Source of the DNA: Methylacidiphilum caldifontis
GTDB taxonomy: Bacteria > Verrucomicrobiota > Verrucomicrobiia > Methylacidiphilales > Methylacidiphilaceae
Length of the DNA stretch: 64,000 bases
Reading direction: 5' to 3'
Assembly (NCBI RefSeq): GCF_017310505.1
Contig: NZ_CP065957.1
Coordinates: forward strand, 558,001 to 622,000
Shown piece after piece: positions 10,557 through 21,009 of this stretch; the stretch's first letter is position 1, and each line of letters starts with the position of its first letter. A program made the translations under genes and the position numbers. The notes beneath the pieces were generated by a model. It saw only the letters and a list, made by a program, of their open reading frames with translations, had not been told where the DNA came from and did no database searches.

Positions 10557-11061
10557 TATCGGTTAGGTGATAGAATGGCAGGTAGAAAAACACGTAGATA
10601 CATGACCTTTGCCGTAATTCTCAAGCCAGAAAAAAATTCCCGCCAATGGTAAAAGTATAATAAGAACCAGTGCAGCGTATATTTACGGTTACAATTGGCT
10701 TGCGCACAATGCCAATTCGTGAGGGTTGATGCGGATATTGGTTTCCATGTCTCAGCAAGACAGTTAAAAACACTCAAAAGATTAACAGAATCCATTCTTT
10801 TTACAATAATATGCAGAGAGGCATATCACAATATCTTTTCTTATCTAGTCAAGGATTTTTTACTTTTTTCAGATTACTGTAATTCTTTTGATTCACTAAA
10901 CTCTATTAGGATGAGATAACACATCCATTATTCTACATGAATGTTATCTTAATCAACGTAATAAAAAAAGACAATGTGGCTTATAAGTCACCAAAACAGA
11001 TACCAACATCAATTGATTTATAAGTTTCTATCCAAAGAAATTTGAGAAAAAGAAATAGTTA
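10557..11061. other. Intergenic stretch with no convincing gene
   Basis: About 500 AT-rich bases separate the leftward helicase cassette from the helicase remnant. The open frames here (for example 10553-10795 minus, 10695-10919 plus) are short and of low complexity, with no recognisable domain. The promoter of the leftward cassette must lie here, but I cannot pick a clear -35/-10 pair. Confidence 0.5.
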
Positions 11062-11665
11062 AACGGAAACTTATCTGTGGAAATGCTTACAGGGCGATGA
11101 AAAAGATGTAATTTTTCTCTCTATGGTTGCCGCCCCCAACCAACAAGTAGAAGCACTTACCAAATATATTTATAAACAAAGATTTAATGTCGCAGCAAGT
11201 AGGGCTAAAGCTCAAATGTGGCTTCTTTATTCAATCGGTCCAAAAGAACTACACCCAGACTGTATGCGTAAAAAACTATTAGATCATTTCTTAAATTATA
11301 AACCAAATCAAATAGATGCTCCTGATTTTGACAAATGCGAAAGCAAATTTGAAAAAGAGATCGCTACCTTGATACATAAAAAAGGATATGCTATTGAACT
11401 TCAATACAAGGCTTTATCTTCAGCAAATTATCGCATCGATATCGTCATCAAAGGCAATAACAATCGTCTTGCCATGGAATGTGATGGACCACATCATGAA
11501 GAACCAAAACAAATTCAAGATGATATTTCTAGACAACGATTACTTGAAAGATGCGGATGAAAATTTTGGAGAATTTCACTTTCTAAATGGGAATGGAAAG
11601 GAGAAAGAACTTTAGAGCCTCTTTGGCAAAAATTAACATCAAAAGGTATTACACCTGAAGCATAA
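11062..11665 (+). pseudogene. C-terminal remnant of SF1 (AAA_12-type) helicase with DUF559/Vsr-like nuclease tail
   Basis: The frame opens after a TAA at about 11059-11061 without a start codon and reads LQGDEKDVIFLSMV, the motif V region of UvrD/RecD-like AAA_12 helicases. Next comes RFNVAASRAKAQMWL, the motif VI region. The tail has FEKEIATLIHKKGY and RIDIVIKGNNNRLAMECDG, as in the Vsr/DUF559 nuclease domain that ends many such large defence-associated helicases. A TGA at 11558-11560 sits where the family has Trp. The same frame continues past it with KFWRISLSKWEW and TLEPLWQKLTSKGI to the TAA at 11663-11665. The gene has therefore lost all its N-terminal domains and gained a nonsense codon. 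It looks like a relic of another defence gene next to the DISARM-like cassette. Confidence 0.8.
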
Positions 11666-11910
11666 AGAACAAAGCTGTCTTTTGCCTATTTACATAACAT
11701 ATATTATGACCTGACCTCTTTTTGAAATTGTGTAAATATTATATACATAATTTCCTTTTTTATTTCATAATCACTTATAATCGATAATTCTTTTCTTTCA
11801 TCTAAATATAATATTACTCAATCTTGTCGTCATAATGTCGTTATGTTAAATATTACCTAGTATTATTATTTCTCCTTGCATGTATATCAGATTAATAGAT
11901 TCTATGCAGT

Positions 11911-14232
11911 ATGTATTCCTTGAGTTATCTTCTTAAAAGGAACTCTGTAGCAATATTTATTGTAATCTATTATGGATTATATACTGAATATTTAATGTGT
12001 CAGCAATCTGAAGATAGAAAAGAAGTTACTAATCCCAAGGCTCTCCTCGCTCAGAATCAAACGACTATTACATCAGAACAATCTCCATCTCAACAAAATC
12101 AAACCGTACAGAATACAAAACCAACAAGACCCTATATTAAAGCTGATAATTCTGGAGTTGTTATGCCAGAAGTAGTAGTGACCGAATCTGAACCTTCCTT
12201 AACTGTACCTTCAGCACAACAGATGAAGAAGATACTCGAAGAGCTTCCCGCTAGTTCTAATCTAATCGAAGCAAAAAGGGTTCGACAGGGAAGAGCGGCC
12301 ACTCTACAGGATCTGTTTTTGTTTCAACCAGGTATCTGGACTCAGCCAGGATTTACAGGTCCTAATGCTTTTAGAATTTCCATTCGAGGATCTGGACTTT
12401 CGACGGGTGCAGGGACTGAACGTGGTATATGGTTTTTACAAGATGGTATGCCCTTAAACCCACCCGATGGGGTACTTTTCAACCAAGGGGAATTCGACCC
12501 TTTAGCCTACCAGTATTCGATGATATACCGTGGGGCTGAAGCTTATAATTATGGGTTTGCAACACTATTTGGAGCTGTTAATTTTGTAACCTATACTGGT
12601 TATACTGCTCCGGCTTATTCTGCATACTTTACTGCTGGAAGTTTCGGCTGGCTTCAAGGTTCTATTGAAGCAGCAGGAGTCGAATCAAAAACTGATTATT
12701 TCGCCGTATTATCTGATGCTTCTGCAGAAGGATACCGCTTCCACAACAGTTTTAACAATGCTTGGCTTAATACGAATGTCGGTTATAAGATCTCCCCCAA
12801 TATTGAAAATAGGATCTATTTTACTTATTCCAATCAACAATGGCAAGTCCCCGGTCCCCTTGCCCTTGAAGAAGTTTTAACGAATCCAACAACCGCTAAT
12901 CCCGCTTACGTGGAGGGAGATTACCGGCAATTTTGGGATACTACTCACGTCGCTGATAAAGCAACCTATGCTATTGACCAAACCCAATCCATTAACATGG
13001 GAATTTCTTGGACAAATCTGCATCAAATAACCTTTTATGGGCTTTTTTTCCAAAGTTCTAATAATTTCTTTTCTTTGCCCCTTAACTATGTCCGAACGGC
13101 TGATCTTTATGGCCACCGGAATATGCTTGTAGCTGGAGTCATGCCAATGGGTGAGTTTTATCAAGAAAATTGGAATAGGCTCCTTGGGACTATTCAAGGA
13201 ATACCGATGGCTACTTACAACATGACCGTTGTCAATATTCCTATATATGCTTATGATCAATTTTGGATTACAGATAGATTTTCAATTAATCTAGCCCTAC
13301 AAGCTATTTATGATCGATTAACCAATGAAGCCTATAAGGATCTCATCCATCGAAGTGTCGATACAACCCTTACCTTTAGCCAGTTTAACCCTAAATTAGG
13401 ACTTTTATATCAACTCGATGCCAATAACCAGATCTACACCAGTGTTGCCCGTAGCTATGAGCCCCCTTCCCTTTATGAAACAGCTATTTCCCCAACCGCC
13501 TTACCAGCAAATCTTGCACTCTATCCCAATTTAGCTCAAACAGCCATCACCGCTGAAATCGGTACTAGGGGACAATGGGATAGATTAAATTGGAGTGTTG
13601 CTTTTTTCCAATCTTGGGTAACCAATGAGCTGCTCGAAGTTTCTTTAAACCCTCCACTCAACACTCTTATTTATACTATCAATGCTCCCCCAACAACGAA
13701 TCGTGGAATTGAAGTAAGCCTAAATACCTTACTAGCCAAGGGGTTAATGGTCAGCCAAGGGGAACTCCAAAATCAAGATCAAATAATGTTATATCAAATA
13801 TTCGATTGATATCGATTTTATTTTAATGGTAATTATTTTTCCCCCCTTACCCATCATGAAATCACGTTTCGAGGCAATCAACTCTTTGGCGTTCCAGAAT
13901 ATTCTTACATGGCTCAACTTCTCTACCAACATCCTTCAGGGTTTTATATAGGTCCAAACGTCATGGCTTGGTCTACTTATCCCGTAGATTTACTTAATAC
14001 CACATTCGCCCCAGGAACAGCTTTACTCGGTTTTCGGATCGGTTATCAAAATCCTAAAAAGCATTTATCCATTTACCTTGACGGAAGAAACCTCACCAAT
14101 GAACATTATGTGGCCATGGTCAGCGATGTTTTCGACGCTTCAAATGGAGGAAAAATTCCTCTTTCTAAACAAACCTATTTCTGGCCAGGGGATGGATGGG
14201 CTATCTATGGGGGGATTTCATGGAACTTTTAG
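11911..14232 (+). pseudogene. TonB-dependent outer-membrane receptor interrupted by one in-frame TGA
   Basis: The N-terminal hydrophobic signal region (about residues 12-30) is followed by a Gln/Ser/Thr-rich linker. The plug domain includes TLQDLFLFQPGIW, AFRISIRGSG, GIWFLQDGMPLNPPDG and YRGAEAYNYG. A long beta-barrel follows. It ends with SIYLDGRNLTNEHYVA and a terminal aromatic strand (YGGISWNF), as expected for BamA-dependent insertion. Codon 633 is TGA (13807-13809). The same frame resumes at once with YRFYFNGNYF and runs to 14232, so the gene is whole apart from that codon. In related receptors the position is occupied by an aromatic residue. The protein would import a siderophore or other iron or metal chelate using TonB energy; the substrate cannot be told. 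Without readthrough, the product loses its last seven or so strands. Confidence 0.8.
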
Positions 14233-14459
14233 CTTTGTAACTACTCCCTGTTCTAAAAAATCCTATTCATTCATCTAATATAGTTCATTTTAGTTTACTT
14301 GTTGAATCCCTAATCTTTTAATGGTTTGTTAAAATAGTTATTGCTTTTTTTTCTAAAAAAGACTACAAGCATTTATTCAAGCATATTTTTTTTCTAATTG
14401 AGACATCAGTGGACATGATTTTTCTATAAAAAGATAAACCAAGCTTCTATTATTTCCCT
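14233..14459. promoter_or_regulatory. AT-rich spacer upstream of the CRISPR-Cas operon
   Basis: This 227-nt non-coding stretch lies between the TonB receptor and cas10. All genes from cas10 to cas2 read rightward with short gaps or overlaps, so the operon promoter is expected here. I see poly-T and poly-A tracts but no clear consensus promoter. Confidence 0.35.
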
Positions 14460-17444
14460 ATGAACTTCTGGCAACAAAAACTGCTTGCTTTTTTACATGA
14501 CCCACCCTGTAAACCCTTTAATGTCGGGGAACATAGAGAAATTGCAGAAAGATGTATTATTGACGCTGGTTTTAATGAATTAGATCTTAAATTCAATTAT
14601 CATGTTTGTGATCATATCGCCGCTGCTGCTGATAGACTCATATTTCCTAAGCCTTTTATAGTTCATGCAGAATTTACAAGTACTCATGATTCTCCTTATC
14701 ATCATACCCTTGGGGGAGGAAAATTGCAGTTTTCTGAACCCATTAATAGTTCCGAAGCTGAAAATTTCGTTAAGCAACTTCAGCCGACCTATCTGACCTA
14801 TTACAACCTTGAAGCTATTGAAGACAAAACATTCGATGGGTTTGAAAGAAATGGAAAAGATTGGGCTAATTTCTTTTTGCATTGGCGATTATGGAAAAAA
14901 TTCGTATCAGAAAAAGATCCTAGGCTTGTCTTTTTGCCTGCGGACACTCGCATCCCAGATCATTCTATTTGGACTCATTGTGCCATTACAAGTGCTCTTC
15001 AAGGATGCGTTGAAGTTGAAGGTTACTCCATAAAATCTTTTGATCCCGCCTTTCTTCTTTTTCAAATCGGACCCGTCCAGGAATTCATTGCTCAAGCAAG
15101 AAAAACAAAAGATCTTTGGAGTGGAAGCTATCTTCTTTCCTGGCTAATCGCTCATGCAATAAAAGCTGTAACGGATAGAATAGGGCCAGATGCTATCATC
15201 TATCCTGCTCTTTTTAATCAACCTTTATTTGATTTTTTACACAAAGAAGAACTATATGAAAAAGTTAAGACTCCTGATAACAAAACTTTGTGGGACGAGG
15301 AATTTAGCTCTATTTCTCCCCAAGCAATCTTAACCCCAAACTTTCCTAACCGCTTTCTTGCCCTTATTCCATCCCCCAAAGCATTCGAGATAGCTAATGC
15401 TGCTGAAAATGCTCTCAAAGAAGAGTTAAGAAGGATTGCCGATAGCTGTAAATCATATCTTAAGGATGAGATTGGAATGGAATGGAATGAAAACATTCAA
15501 AAAAGATGGGAAGAACAAATTAGTTCTTTTATTCAGGTTTCATGGTTAGTATATCCCTGGGAAAAGGATATAGTAAAATCAATTGATTTGTTTAGCAAGC
15601 TACCTTTGCAACGATCTGTTGATCAAGAAACTTCTCCCGCAGACAACCTTAGAAAATTATATGATTATGCAAGAACGAGACCTAGAGAGGAACTAGATCC
15701 ACGTAACTTTAGACATATTGGAAATGAAATTGTCTATGATTCTCAAGGTCTTCCAATCATTGAAAATAGTGGTTTCTGTTGGTCAGCCTATTATGCAATA
15801 ACCGATTATCTTCATGCTGCTAGGAGAAACACAAGAGATTTTTCTTTCCTAGGATCACCTTCTGAATTTCAACTTAAGAAAGGAGTTCCAAAGGATACAT
15901 ATTCGGGCAAAGAAGAATCTATAGGTGGGGAAAAATGGCAAAAAATTTTAAAAAACAAACTACCTTACCTTTTCAAAGAAAACGAGCATCTAGGGGCTCT
16001 TAATCTCATAAAAAGGATCTGGGACAAAGCCTATTTAATCAATGTCCACAAACTTTTTCCCCAAGTCTTTGATTCTGTTCCAGATATAGCTGCACTCGAC
16101 TGGCTAAAAGAAAAAACAAATGAGTTAAAAAATAATACGACACATAAAGATTTCACAGTAGCTATAGAAAAAGCAATTGAAAATAAAGAGCTCAATTTGT
16201 CTAAAAAGGATATAAAAACTGACTTAGAAAAAGAAGGCGTTTTCTCTTCTTTTCCTTCTCTTTATTTTCAAACTGAAATTCAACAAATAAAAAAAGATAA
16301 AAATGAAACAACTAAATTCTCAAACTTAGAAAATGCATTAACATGCTTAAAAAAATTACAAAAAGGTGAAAAAATATCAAAACCCAATACCTATATTGCT
16401 ATTTTAGCAATGGATGGGGATTCGATGGGAGAATGGCTTAGCGGACAAAAAACCCCTGAAATAGGAGAATCTCTAGCTAAAAGCATAAAACTCTATTTTA
16501 CTGAAGATATTCTTAAAATTAGACGCCCACTATTCCCTAGTTTCCACCTTGAACTGAGCCAAGCATTAGCCAACTTTTCAATTTTTTTAGCTGCTCCAAT
16601 CGTTAAGCATTTTAATGGACAGTTAATTTATTCAGGTGGTGACGACGTTCTAGCCATGCTTCCTGCAGAAAAAGCTTTAATATGCGCATATGTCTTAAGA
16701 ATGGCTTTTAGAGCTGAAAAGATTTCTCGAACTGATCCAGATTTTGATCTAAACATGCCGCAATATTTTCCTGGAGTACTAGAAGATCAACAACAAGGTT
16801 TTGTTGGATTAAATGGAGAATGGGAAGGATGGAAAAGCTATGGGTTAATAAAAAGTATCCCTAGAGGATATCATCTCCTTCTTATGGGCGATAAAGCAGA
16901 CATCTCAGCAGGCATTGCTATTGGACATATTCATAGTCCACTACAAAATCTAGTCAATAGTGCTAGAGAAGCAGAAAAAAAAGCAAAATCAGCTGACTAC
17001 GGAAAAGCTTCCTTCGTAGTTAACCTTTTTAAACGTTCAGGAGAAATTCTTCAATGGGGTTCAAAATGGTCTTCTAATCAAACCAATACAAAGTGCTATC
17101 CCATAGAAATTATTGAAAAACTAAAGACTTTTTATAATGAAAATAAAATCTCAAGCAGGTTTCCTTATAGGCTTGCAGAACTCACACTACCTTATATATC
17201 CCATAAAGCTCATGATTCCATTGTAAAAGAAAACTTCGATGAGCTTAAGCCAATCATAGAAAAAGACTTCACTTTTGCTCTTTCTCAACATTTCGATACT
17301 AAAAACGACAATTCGATAGAAGAAGAAAAAGAAAAATTTGAACAAATTGGCAAAGAATACCTGGCCCAATCCAAAAAACTATTAGATTTTCTTGGTCCTT
17401 TTTTGACTTTTGCTTTCTTCAAAGAAAAAGGAGAGACAGGATGA
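14460..17444 (+). CDS. cas10: Type III-B CRISPR large subunit Cas10/Cmr2
   Basis: At 994 residues this is the signature subunit of the Cmr effector complex. The N-terminus carries the HD-like motif FLHDPPCKPF (His13-Asp14), with further His/Asp residues near 45-60. Two cyclase-like palm domains follow. The first has LAMDGDSMGEW (Asp652/Asp654); the second has the catalytic GGDD motif at 726-729 followed by VLAMLPA. An intact GGDD predicts synthesis of cyclic oligoadenylates from ATP when target RNA binds, which fits the two CARF genes downstream. The gene ends in a 4-nt ATGA overlap with cmr3, showing tight translational coupling. The HD site looks partly degenerate compared with the type III-A HD nuclease, as is common in Cmr2, so I cannot say whether it cuts DNA. 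Confidence 0.95.
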   Translation: MNFWQQKLLAFLHDPPCKPFNVGEHREIAERCIIDAGFNELDLKFNYHVCDHIAAAADRLIFPKPFIVHAEFTSTHDSPYHHTLGGGKLQFSEPINSSEAENFVKQLQPTYLTYYNLEAIEDKTFDGFERNGKDWANFFLHWRLWKKFVSEKDPRLVFLPADTRIPDHSIWTHCAITSALQGCVEVEGYSIKSFDPAFLLFQIGPVQEFIAQARKTKDLWSGSYLLSWLIAHAIKAVTDRIGPDAIIYPALFNQPLFDFLHKEELYEKVKTPDNKTLWDEEFSSISPQAILTPNFPNRFLALIPSPKAFEIANAAENALKEELRRIADSCKSYLKDEIGMEWNENIQKRWEEQISSFIQVSWLVYPWEKDIVKSIDLFSKLPLQRSVDQETSPADNLRKLYDYARTRPREELDPRNFRHIGNEIVYDSQGLPIIENSGFCWSAYYAITDYLHAARRNTRDFSFLGSPSEFQLKKGVPKDTYSGKEESIGGEKWQKILKNKLPYLFKENEHLGALNLIKRIWDKAYLINVHKLFPQVFDSVPDIAALDWLKEKTNELKNNTTHKDFTVAIEKAIENKELNLSKKDIKTDLEKEGVFSSFPSLYFQTEIQQIKKDKNETTKFSNLENALTCLKKLQKGEKISKPNTYIAILAMDGDSMGEWLSGQKTPEIGESLAKSIKLYFTEDILKIRRPLFPSFHLELSQALANFSIFLAAPIVKHFNGQLIYSGGDDVLAMLPAEKALICAYVLRMAFRAEKISRTDPDFDLNMPQYFPGVLEDQQQGFVGLNGEWEGWKSYGLIKSIPRGYHLLLMGDKADISAGIAIGHIHSPLQNLVNSAREAEKKAKSADYGKASFVVNLFKRSGEILQWGSKWSSNQTNTKCYPIEIIEKLKTFYNENKISSRFPYRLAELTLPYISHKAHDSIVKENFDELKPIIEKDFTFALSQHFDTKNDNSIEEEKEKFEQIGKEYLAQSKKLLDFLGPFLTFAFFKEKGETG

Positions 17445-18709
17445 TAACATTAGACCTTATTCCTTTTGATACACTATTTTTCCGAGATAGTCGACCCCTG
17501 GCTGCTGGTAGTAGTTTTGGGCATGGTGCAAACTGGCCACTTCCTTGTACAATACACGGTGCATTAAGAACAGCTCTCCTTTCTTTTGCCGGAGAATTAC
17601 CATCTGAGCCCAAAAATGGCTGTCAGCGAAAAGGAAAAGTAATGGGAGAAATAGGAACCGATGCATTTAATTGGCTTAATATCAAAGGCCCCTTTCCTGT
17701 AGATCTTAGAAATGAAGAAGTCTATTTTCCAAGACCATTGGATCTTTCTTTGGATTCTGATCTGAAAACTCTTAAGTCCTGCCGCCCATTAAAAATTTCA
17801 AATAATACTTATAAATCTAATCTTCCTTCTCCTATATGCTACCCCGTTGTTTCGTCTACTCCACCTACAAAGAAGGAAGCACCAAGATGGATTCCTTCTT
17901 CTCTTTTCGAAAGATATCTTAAGGAAGAAAGTTTTATCTATGATGTGGAAAAAGTTTTTTGGGACTCAGAATATAGAATTGGAATAGCTATTGACCCTGA
18001 AAGTCAAACTGTAGTAGAAAGTCAATTTTTTGCAGCAGAACATTTGCGACTAAGAGAAGATTTCGCCTTGCGTGTTTTAACTAACAGCCCTCCGGATCAT
18101 AAAAAACAGAATACAACTGAACAAAGCCTTACTCCTGAGAACCTGGATCAACTTACGATAACAGTTGGAGGAGAAAACAGGTTTTGCAAAGTAAAGAAAG
18201 CTTCTAAACAATTAGATTTTTCTAACAAGGATCATATCCAATCAACAAGGCTTAAATGGGTACTTCTTACTCCCGCTATTTTTCGCCAAGGCTTTTTGCC
18301 TGGCTGGATTAATGCGAACAGCACCGCTCAATGGAATGTTTGCCTTCGGCTAGTCGAGAAAGAGAGTCGTCGAGAGTTCCGAAGAAGGCGAAAAATAGAT
18401 CCTAATTGGAAATATGTTCCAGAAAATGACCCAGCTGAACAGATTATAGCACGGCTTGTAGCCGCTTTTATTGGCAAGCCTGTTGCTATCAATGGTTGGG
18501 AAATATTTTCAGGATCTGGTGGTGGACCTAAACCTACGCTTCTTGCTGTACCTGCTGGATCTGTCTTTTACTTTGAAACAGAAAGTGAAAACGAAACAAA
18601 AAAGTTAGCTGAAGCCCTCCATTTTCGATGCCGCTCTGACTTTTATGGAGAAAAAGGACTAGGACTTGGTCTTTGTGGAACTTGGTCTTATTCTGAACTC
18701 TTATTGTAG
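17441..18709 (+). CDS. cmr3: CRISPR type III-B protein Cmr3 (Cas5 group)
   Basis: This 422-residue protein starts MITLDLIPFDTLFFRDSRPL, a characteristic Cmr3 N-terminus, followed by FGHGANWPLPCTIHGALRTA. Near the C-terminus a glycine-rich segment (GSGGGPKPTLLAVPAGSVFYF) and GEKGLGLGLCGTW match the RAMP fold. Cmr3 pairs with Cas10 and binds the 5-prime handle of the crRNA, capping the foot of the complex. The ATG overlaps the cas10 stop by 4 nt. About 77 nt separate it from cmr4. Confidence 0.93.
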   Translation: MITLDLIPFDTLFFRDSRPLAAGSSFGHGANWPLPCTIHGALRTALLSFAGELPSEPKNGCQRKGKVMGEIGTDAFNWLNIKGPFPVDLRNEEVYFPRPLDLSLDSDLKTLKSCRPLKISNNTYKSNLPSPICYPVVSSTPPTKKEAPRWIPSSLFERYLKEESFIYDVEKVFWDSEYRIGIAIDPESQTVVESQFFAAEHLRLREDFALRVLTNSPPDHKKQNTTEQSLTPENLDQLTITVGGENRFCKVKKASKQLDFSNKDHIQSTRLKWVLLTPAIFRQGFLPGWINANSTAQWNVCLRLVEKESRREFRRRRKIDPNWKYVPENDPAEQIIARLVAAFIGKPVAINGWEIFSGSGGGPKPTLLAVPAGSVFYFETESENETKKLAEALHFRCRSDFYGEKGLGLGLCGTWSYSELLL

Positions 18710-18786
18710 GCTTGTCCATAGACGTCTTAGAGGATGAAAAAATATTTTAATTTCATTAAATTTTAAACGAAAAAGGAGAATAAAAA

Positions 18787-19725
18787 ATGACAGAATCCAT
18801 GCAAATCCTAAAACAAGGAAAACCTGCTTTAGCTTTTCTTTATCTTTTTACCCAAACTCCCCTGCATATTGGAGCAGGCAGTTCAGTGGGAGCAATAGAT
18901 CTCCCTATTATCAGAGAAAGACACACGGGATTTCCCATAATTCCGGGGAGTGCTATTAAGGGAGTTTTTCGTGATGAATGGGTTAAAAAAGATACTTTGG
19001 AAATTACCGATGAAGGGAAAAAACTTTTTGGTGTTGGATCAGATAGTGAGGCTCAAAGTGGATTAATTCAGTTTACTGAAGCTAAACTATTAGCATTTCC
19101 AATCCGATCTTTAAAAGGTTGTTTTGCTTGGATTACTAGTCCACTTATACTCAAACGTTATTTCAGAGACTTACATAAAAATGATTTTTCAATGCCTAAT
19201 TCTCTTATTGATAATAAAGCTTTATTCAAAAAAGATAACCCAATTTCTATAGAAGATCACTCAACTACTGCTAAGGTCATTTTAGAAGAGTATATTTTTG
19301 AGTATTTAGATGATCCTCCTGAAATTTTATATTCAATATTAACAGAAGAACTAACACACAAAAATGAAATCTTAAAAGAGATACCTAAAAGAATAGTAAT
19401 AGTAAGCGATGGAACAATGAGTTTTTTTACACAAACTGCTTGCCAGATTGCTCAACATGTAAAAATTGATGATAAAACAGGTACTGCTGAAGAAGGAGCT
19501 TTGTTTAATCAGGAGAATGTGCCTTCTGAAACTCTTTTTTATAGCGTTGTAAGAAGGAGTTCTATTAAAAACGACTCTTTTGATCCATTCGAGAAGTTAA
19601 CAAGTAAGATTAAAGAAAAAAACCATCTTTTCCAATTTGGAGCAGATGCAGGAACTGGTCTTGGATATTGTACAACATTCTTAAACTACAAGCTTCATAT
19701 TCAGCAAAGCGAAAACCAATTTTAA
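18787..19725 (+). CDS. cmr4: CRISPR type III-B backbone protein Cmr4 (Cas7 group)
   Basis: This 312-residue RAMP protein has the Cmr4 N-terminal signature TPLHIGAGSSVGAIDLPIIRE, then GFPIIPGSAIKGVFRDEW. Asp38 in GAIDLPI corresponds to the aspartate that cuts target RNA at 6-nt intervals in characterised Cmr4 proteins. A C-terminal glycine-rich segment (FGADAGTGLGYC) completes the fold. It should polymerise along the crRNA as the backbone. AAAGGAG lies just before the ATG as a good ribosome-binding site. Confidence 0.94.
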   Translation: MTESMQILKQGKPALAFLYLFTQTPLHIGAGSSVGAIDLPIIRERHTGFPIIPGSAIKGVFRDEWVKKDTLEITDEGKKLFGVGSDSEAQSGLIQFTEAKLLAFPIRSLKGCFAWITSPLILKRYFRDLHKNDFSMPNSLIDNKALFKKDNPISIEDHSTTAKVILEEYIFEYLDDPPEILYSILTEELTHKNEILKEIPKRIVIVSDGTMSFFTQTACQIAQHVKIDDKTGTAEEGALFNQENVPSETLFYSVVRRSSIKNDSFDPFEKLTSKIKEKNHLFQFGADAGTGLGYCTTFLNYKLHIQQSENQF

Positions 19726-19743
19726 ACTAAGCGAGGTAGTATT

Positions 19744-20103
19744 ATGAGCACAATGACAAACTTAGATATACTCAGAGCTAAACATGCATTAAATAGAGCA
19801 AATAATTTAGATAAAAAAAATGTTAATAAAATACCAGGACTAATAATGTCCAATGGATTATTATCTACTCTTGCTTATATTATTGACAAAAAAAGTGATT
19901 CTGAAACTTCCAAAGCCATGGAGGCTGTAATTGATTATTTAAAAGAAAGAAATGTGATATCCAAAAACACAGTTACCGGTGCTCTCCAGGAATTAACCAA
20001 CGGCGATTCCATTAAATTACAACGAGCTACTTTTGAAGCATTACAATATCTTTCTTATCTAAAAAGATTTTCTGAAAAAAAGGAAATTCAAAAAAATACT
20101 TAA
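19744..20103 (+). CDS. cmr5: CRISPR type III-B small subunit Cmr5 (Cas11 group)
   Basis: This 119-residue, mostly helical and lysine-rich protein sits between cmr4 and cmr6, as Cmr5 does. N-terminal RAKHALNRANNL and C-terminal FEALQYLSYLKRFSEKKEI fit the small-subunit family, which lines the minor filament of the complex. It begins 18 nt after cmr4 behind GCGAGGTAG and is followed by cmr6 after only 3 nt. Confidence 0.88.
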   Translation: MSTMTNLDILRAKHALNRANNLDKKNVNKIPGLIMSNGLLSTLAYIIDKKSDSETSKAMEAVIDYLKERNVISKNTVTGALQELTNGDSIKLQRATFEALQYLSYLKRFSEKKEIQKNT

Positions 20104-20106
20104 TCA

Positions 20107-21009
20107 ATGAATAATTATATTGCTATTAAACCAATCAAAGAATTAATAAAAAAAAATAATCCTGATTCACTTGCTCTTTGTTTAGTAAAATACGTAGATC
20201 CTAGGAAAAATAATGGATTTAATGCAAAAGAATATTACTTCAATCATTTAAAAACTATAAAGCTAAATCTAAAAAGAATCGACACTTGGTGGAATTTTAT
20301 ACATTCCATTCCAAAAAATCGAATATTTTATTTTCAACTACAATCTCAAAAACTGCTGATCAATACAGCCGCAGTAATCACGGGAAAATTTGGAGTATGT
20401 ATTGATTATTACGGAATCCCTTATATACCTGGAAGTGCTGTTAAAGGTTGCGCTCGAAGCGTAGCAATCAAAGAGTTGCGAAATGCTTCAGAGGCCAATA
20501 AGGCTGAGTTGTTATCTACCATTGCACTGGTTTTTGGATGGTCAGAAGCAGACTGGACAAAAAATGAAACTCTTTCTGATTTTTATTGGGGATGTAACAA
20601 AAATGATGAAATTTTAAGTGATGCTGCCTCATTAATAATGGAAAAGATAATTGGAAAGCACAACAAACAACTTATTCAAGAAATTCCAAACTTTGCAGGC
20701 ACAGTTTCTTTTTTGGATGCTTATCCAATACCTCTAAAATTTTATCCTTCAAATTACAATACCTATAACTCTTATCATCATCGTGATTTTCCTCAATATC
20801 CTCATCCTGTAACACGCAACCATATCTTCAGTTTTTGTCTGATTCCTTCTCCAAAACGAATTTTGGTAGATGCCCTTACTAAGAGTATTGGTTGGCTCAA
20901 AAAAGGACTAGAAGATCATGCAATAGGCGCAAAGAAAAAAAATGGTTATGGAAAATTTATAGACTGTACCGAAAAAGTTAAAAGAATGATTAATAAAACA
21001 ACTAGATAA
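20107..21009 (+). CDS. cmr6: CRISPR type III-B protein Cmr6 (Cas7 group)
   Basis: This 300-residue RAMP protein has a central signature YYGIPYIPGSAVKGCARSVA (about 101-120). A conserved block near 205-250 reads GTVSFLDAYPIPL. A C-terminal Lys-Gly loop (GLEDHAIGAKKKNGYGKF) matches Cmr6 families. It should cap the head of the Cmr filament. It is the last subunit gene; no cmr1-like RAMP gene is present anywhere in the window. Confidence 0.9.
   Translation: MNNYIAIKPIKELIKKNNPDSLALCLVKYVDPRKNNGFNAKEYYFNHLKTIKLNLKRIDTWWNFIHSIPKNRIFYFQLQSQKLLINTAAVITGKFGVCIDYYGIPYIPGSAVKGCARSVAIKELRNASEANKAELLSTIALVFGWSEADWTKNETLSDFYWGCNKNDEILSDAASLIMEKIIGKHNKQLIQEIPNFAGTVSFLDAYPIPLKFYPSNYNTYNSYHHRDFPQYPHPVTRNHIFSFCLIPSPKRILVDALTKSIGWLKKGLEDHAIGAKKKNGYGKFIDCTEKVKRMINKTTR

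Noticed and set aside
10553-10795. 80-residue minus-strand frame upstream of the large helicase
   Set aside because: No recognisable motif; it lies where the promoter of the cassette is expected.
11558-13809. TGA recoded as tryptophan, because two neighbouring genes have TGA at aromatic positions
   Set aside because: TGA ends intact genes here (for example cas10, whose TGA overlaps the cmr3 ATG), and intact proteins use TGG for Trp. Independent nonsense mutations fit better.
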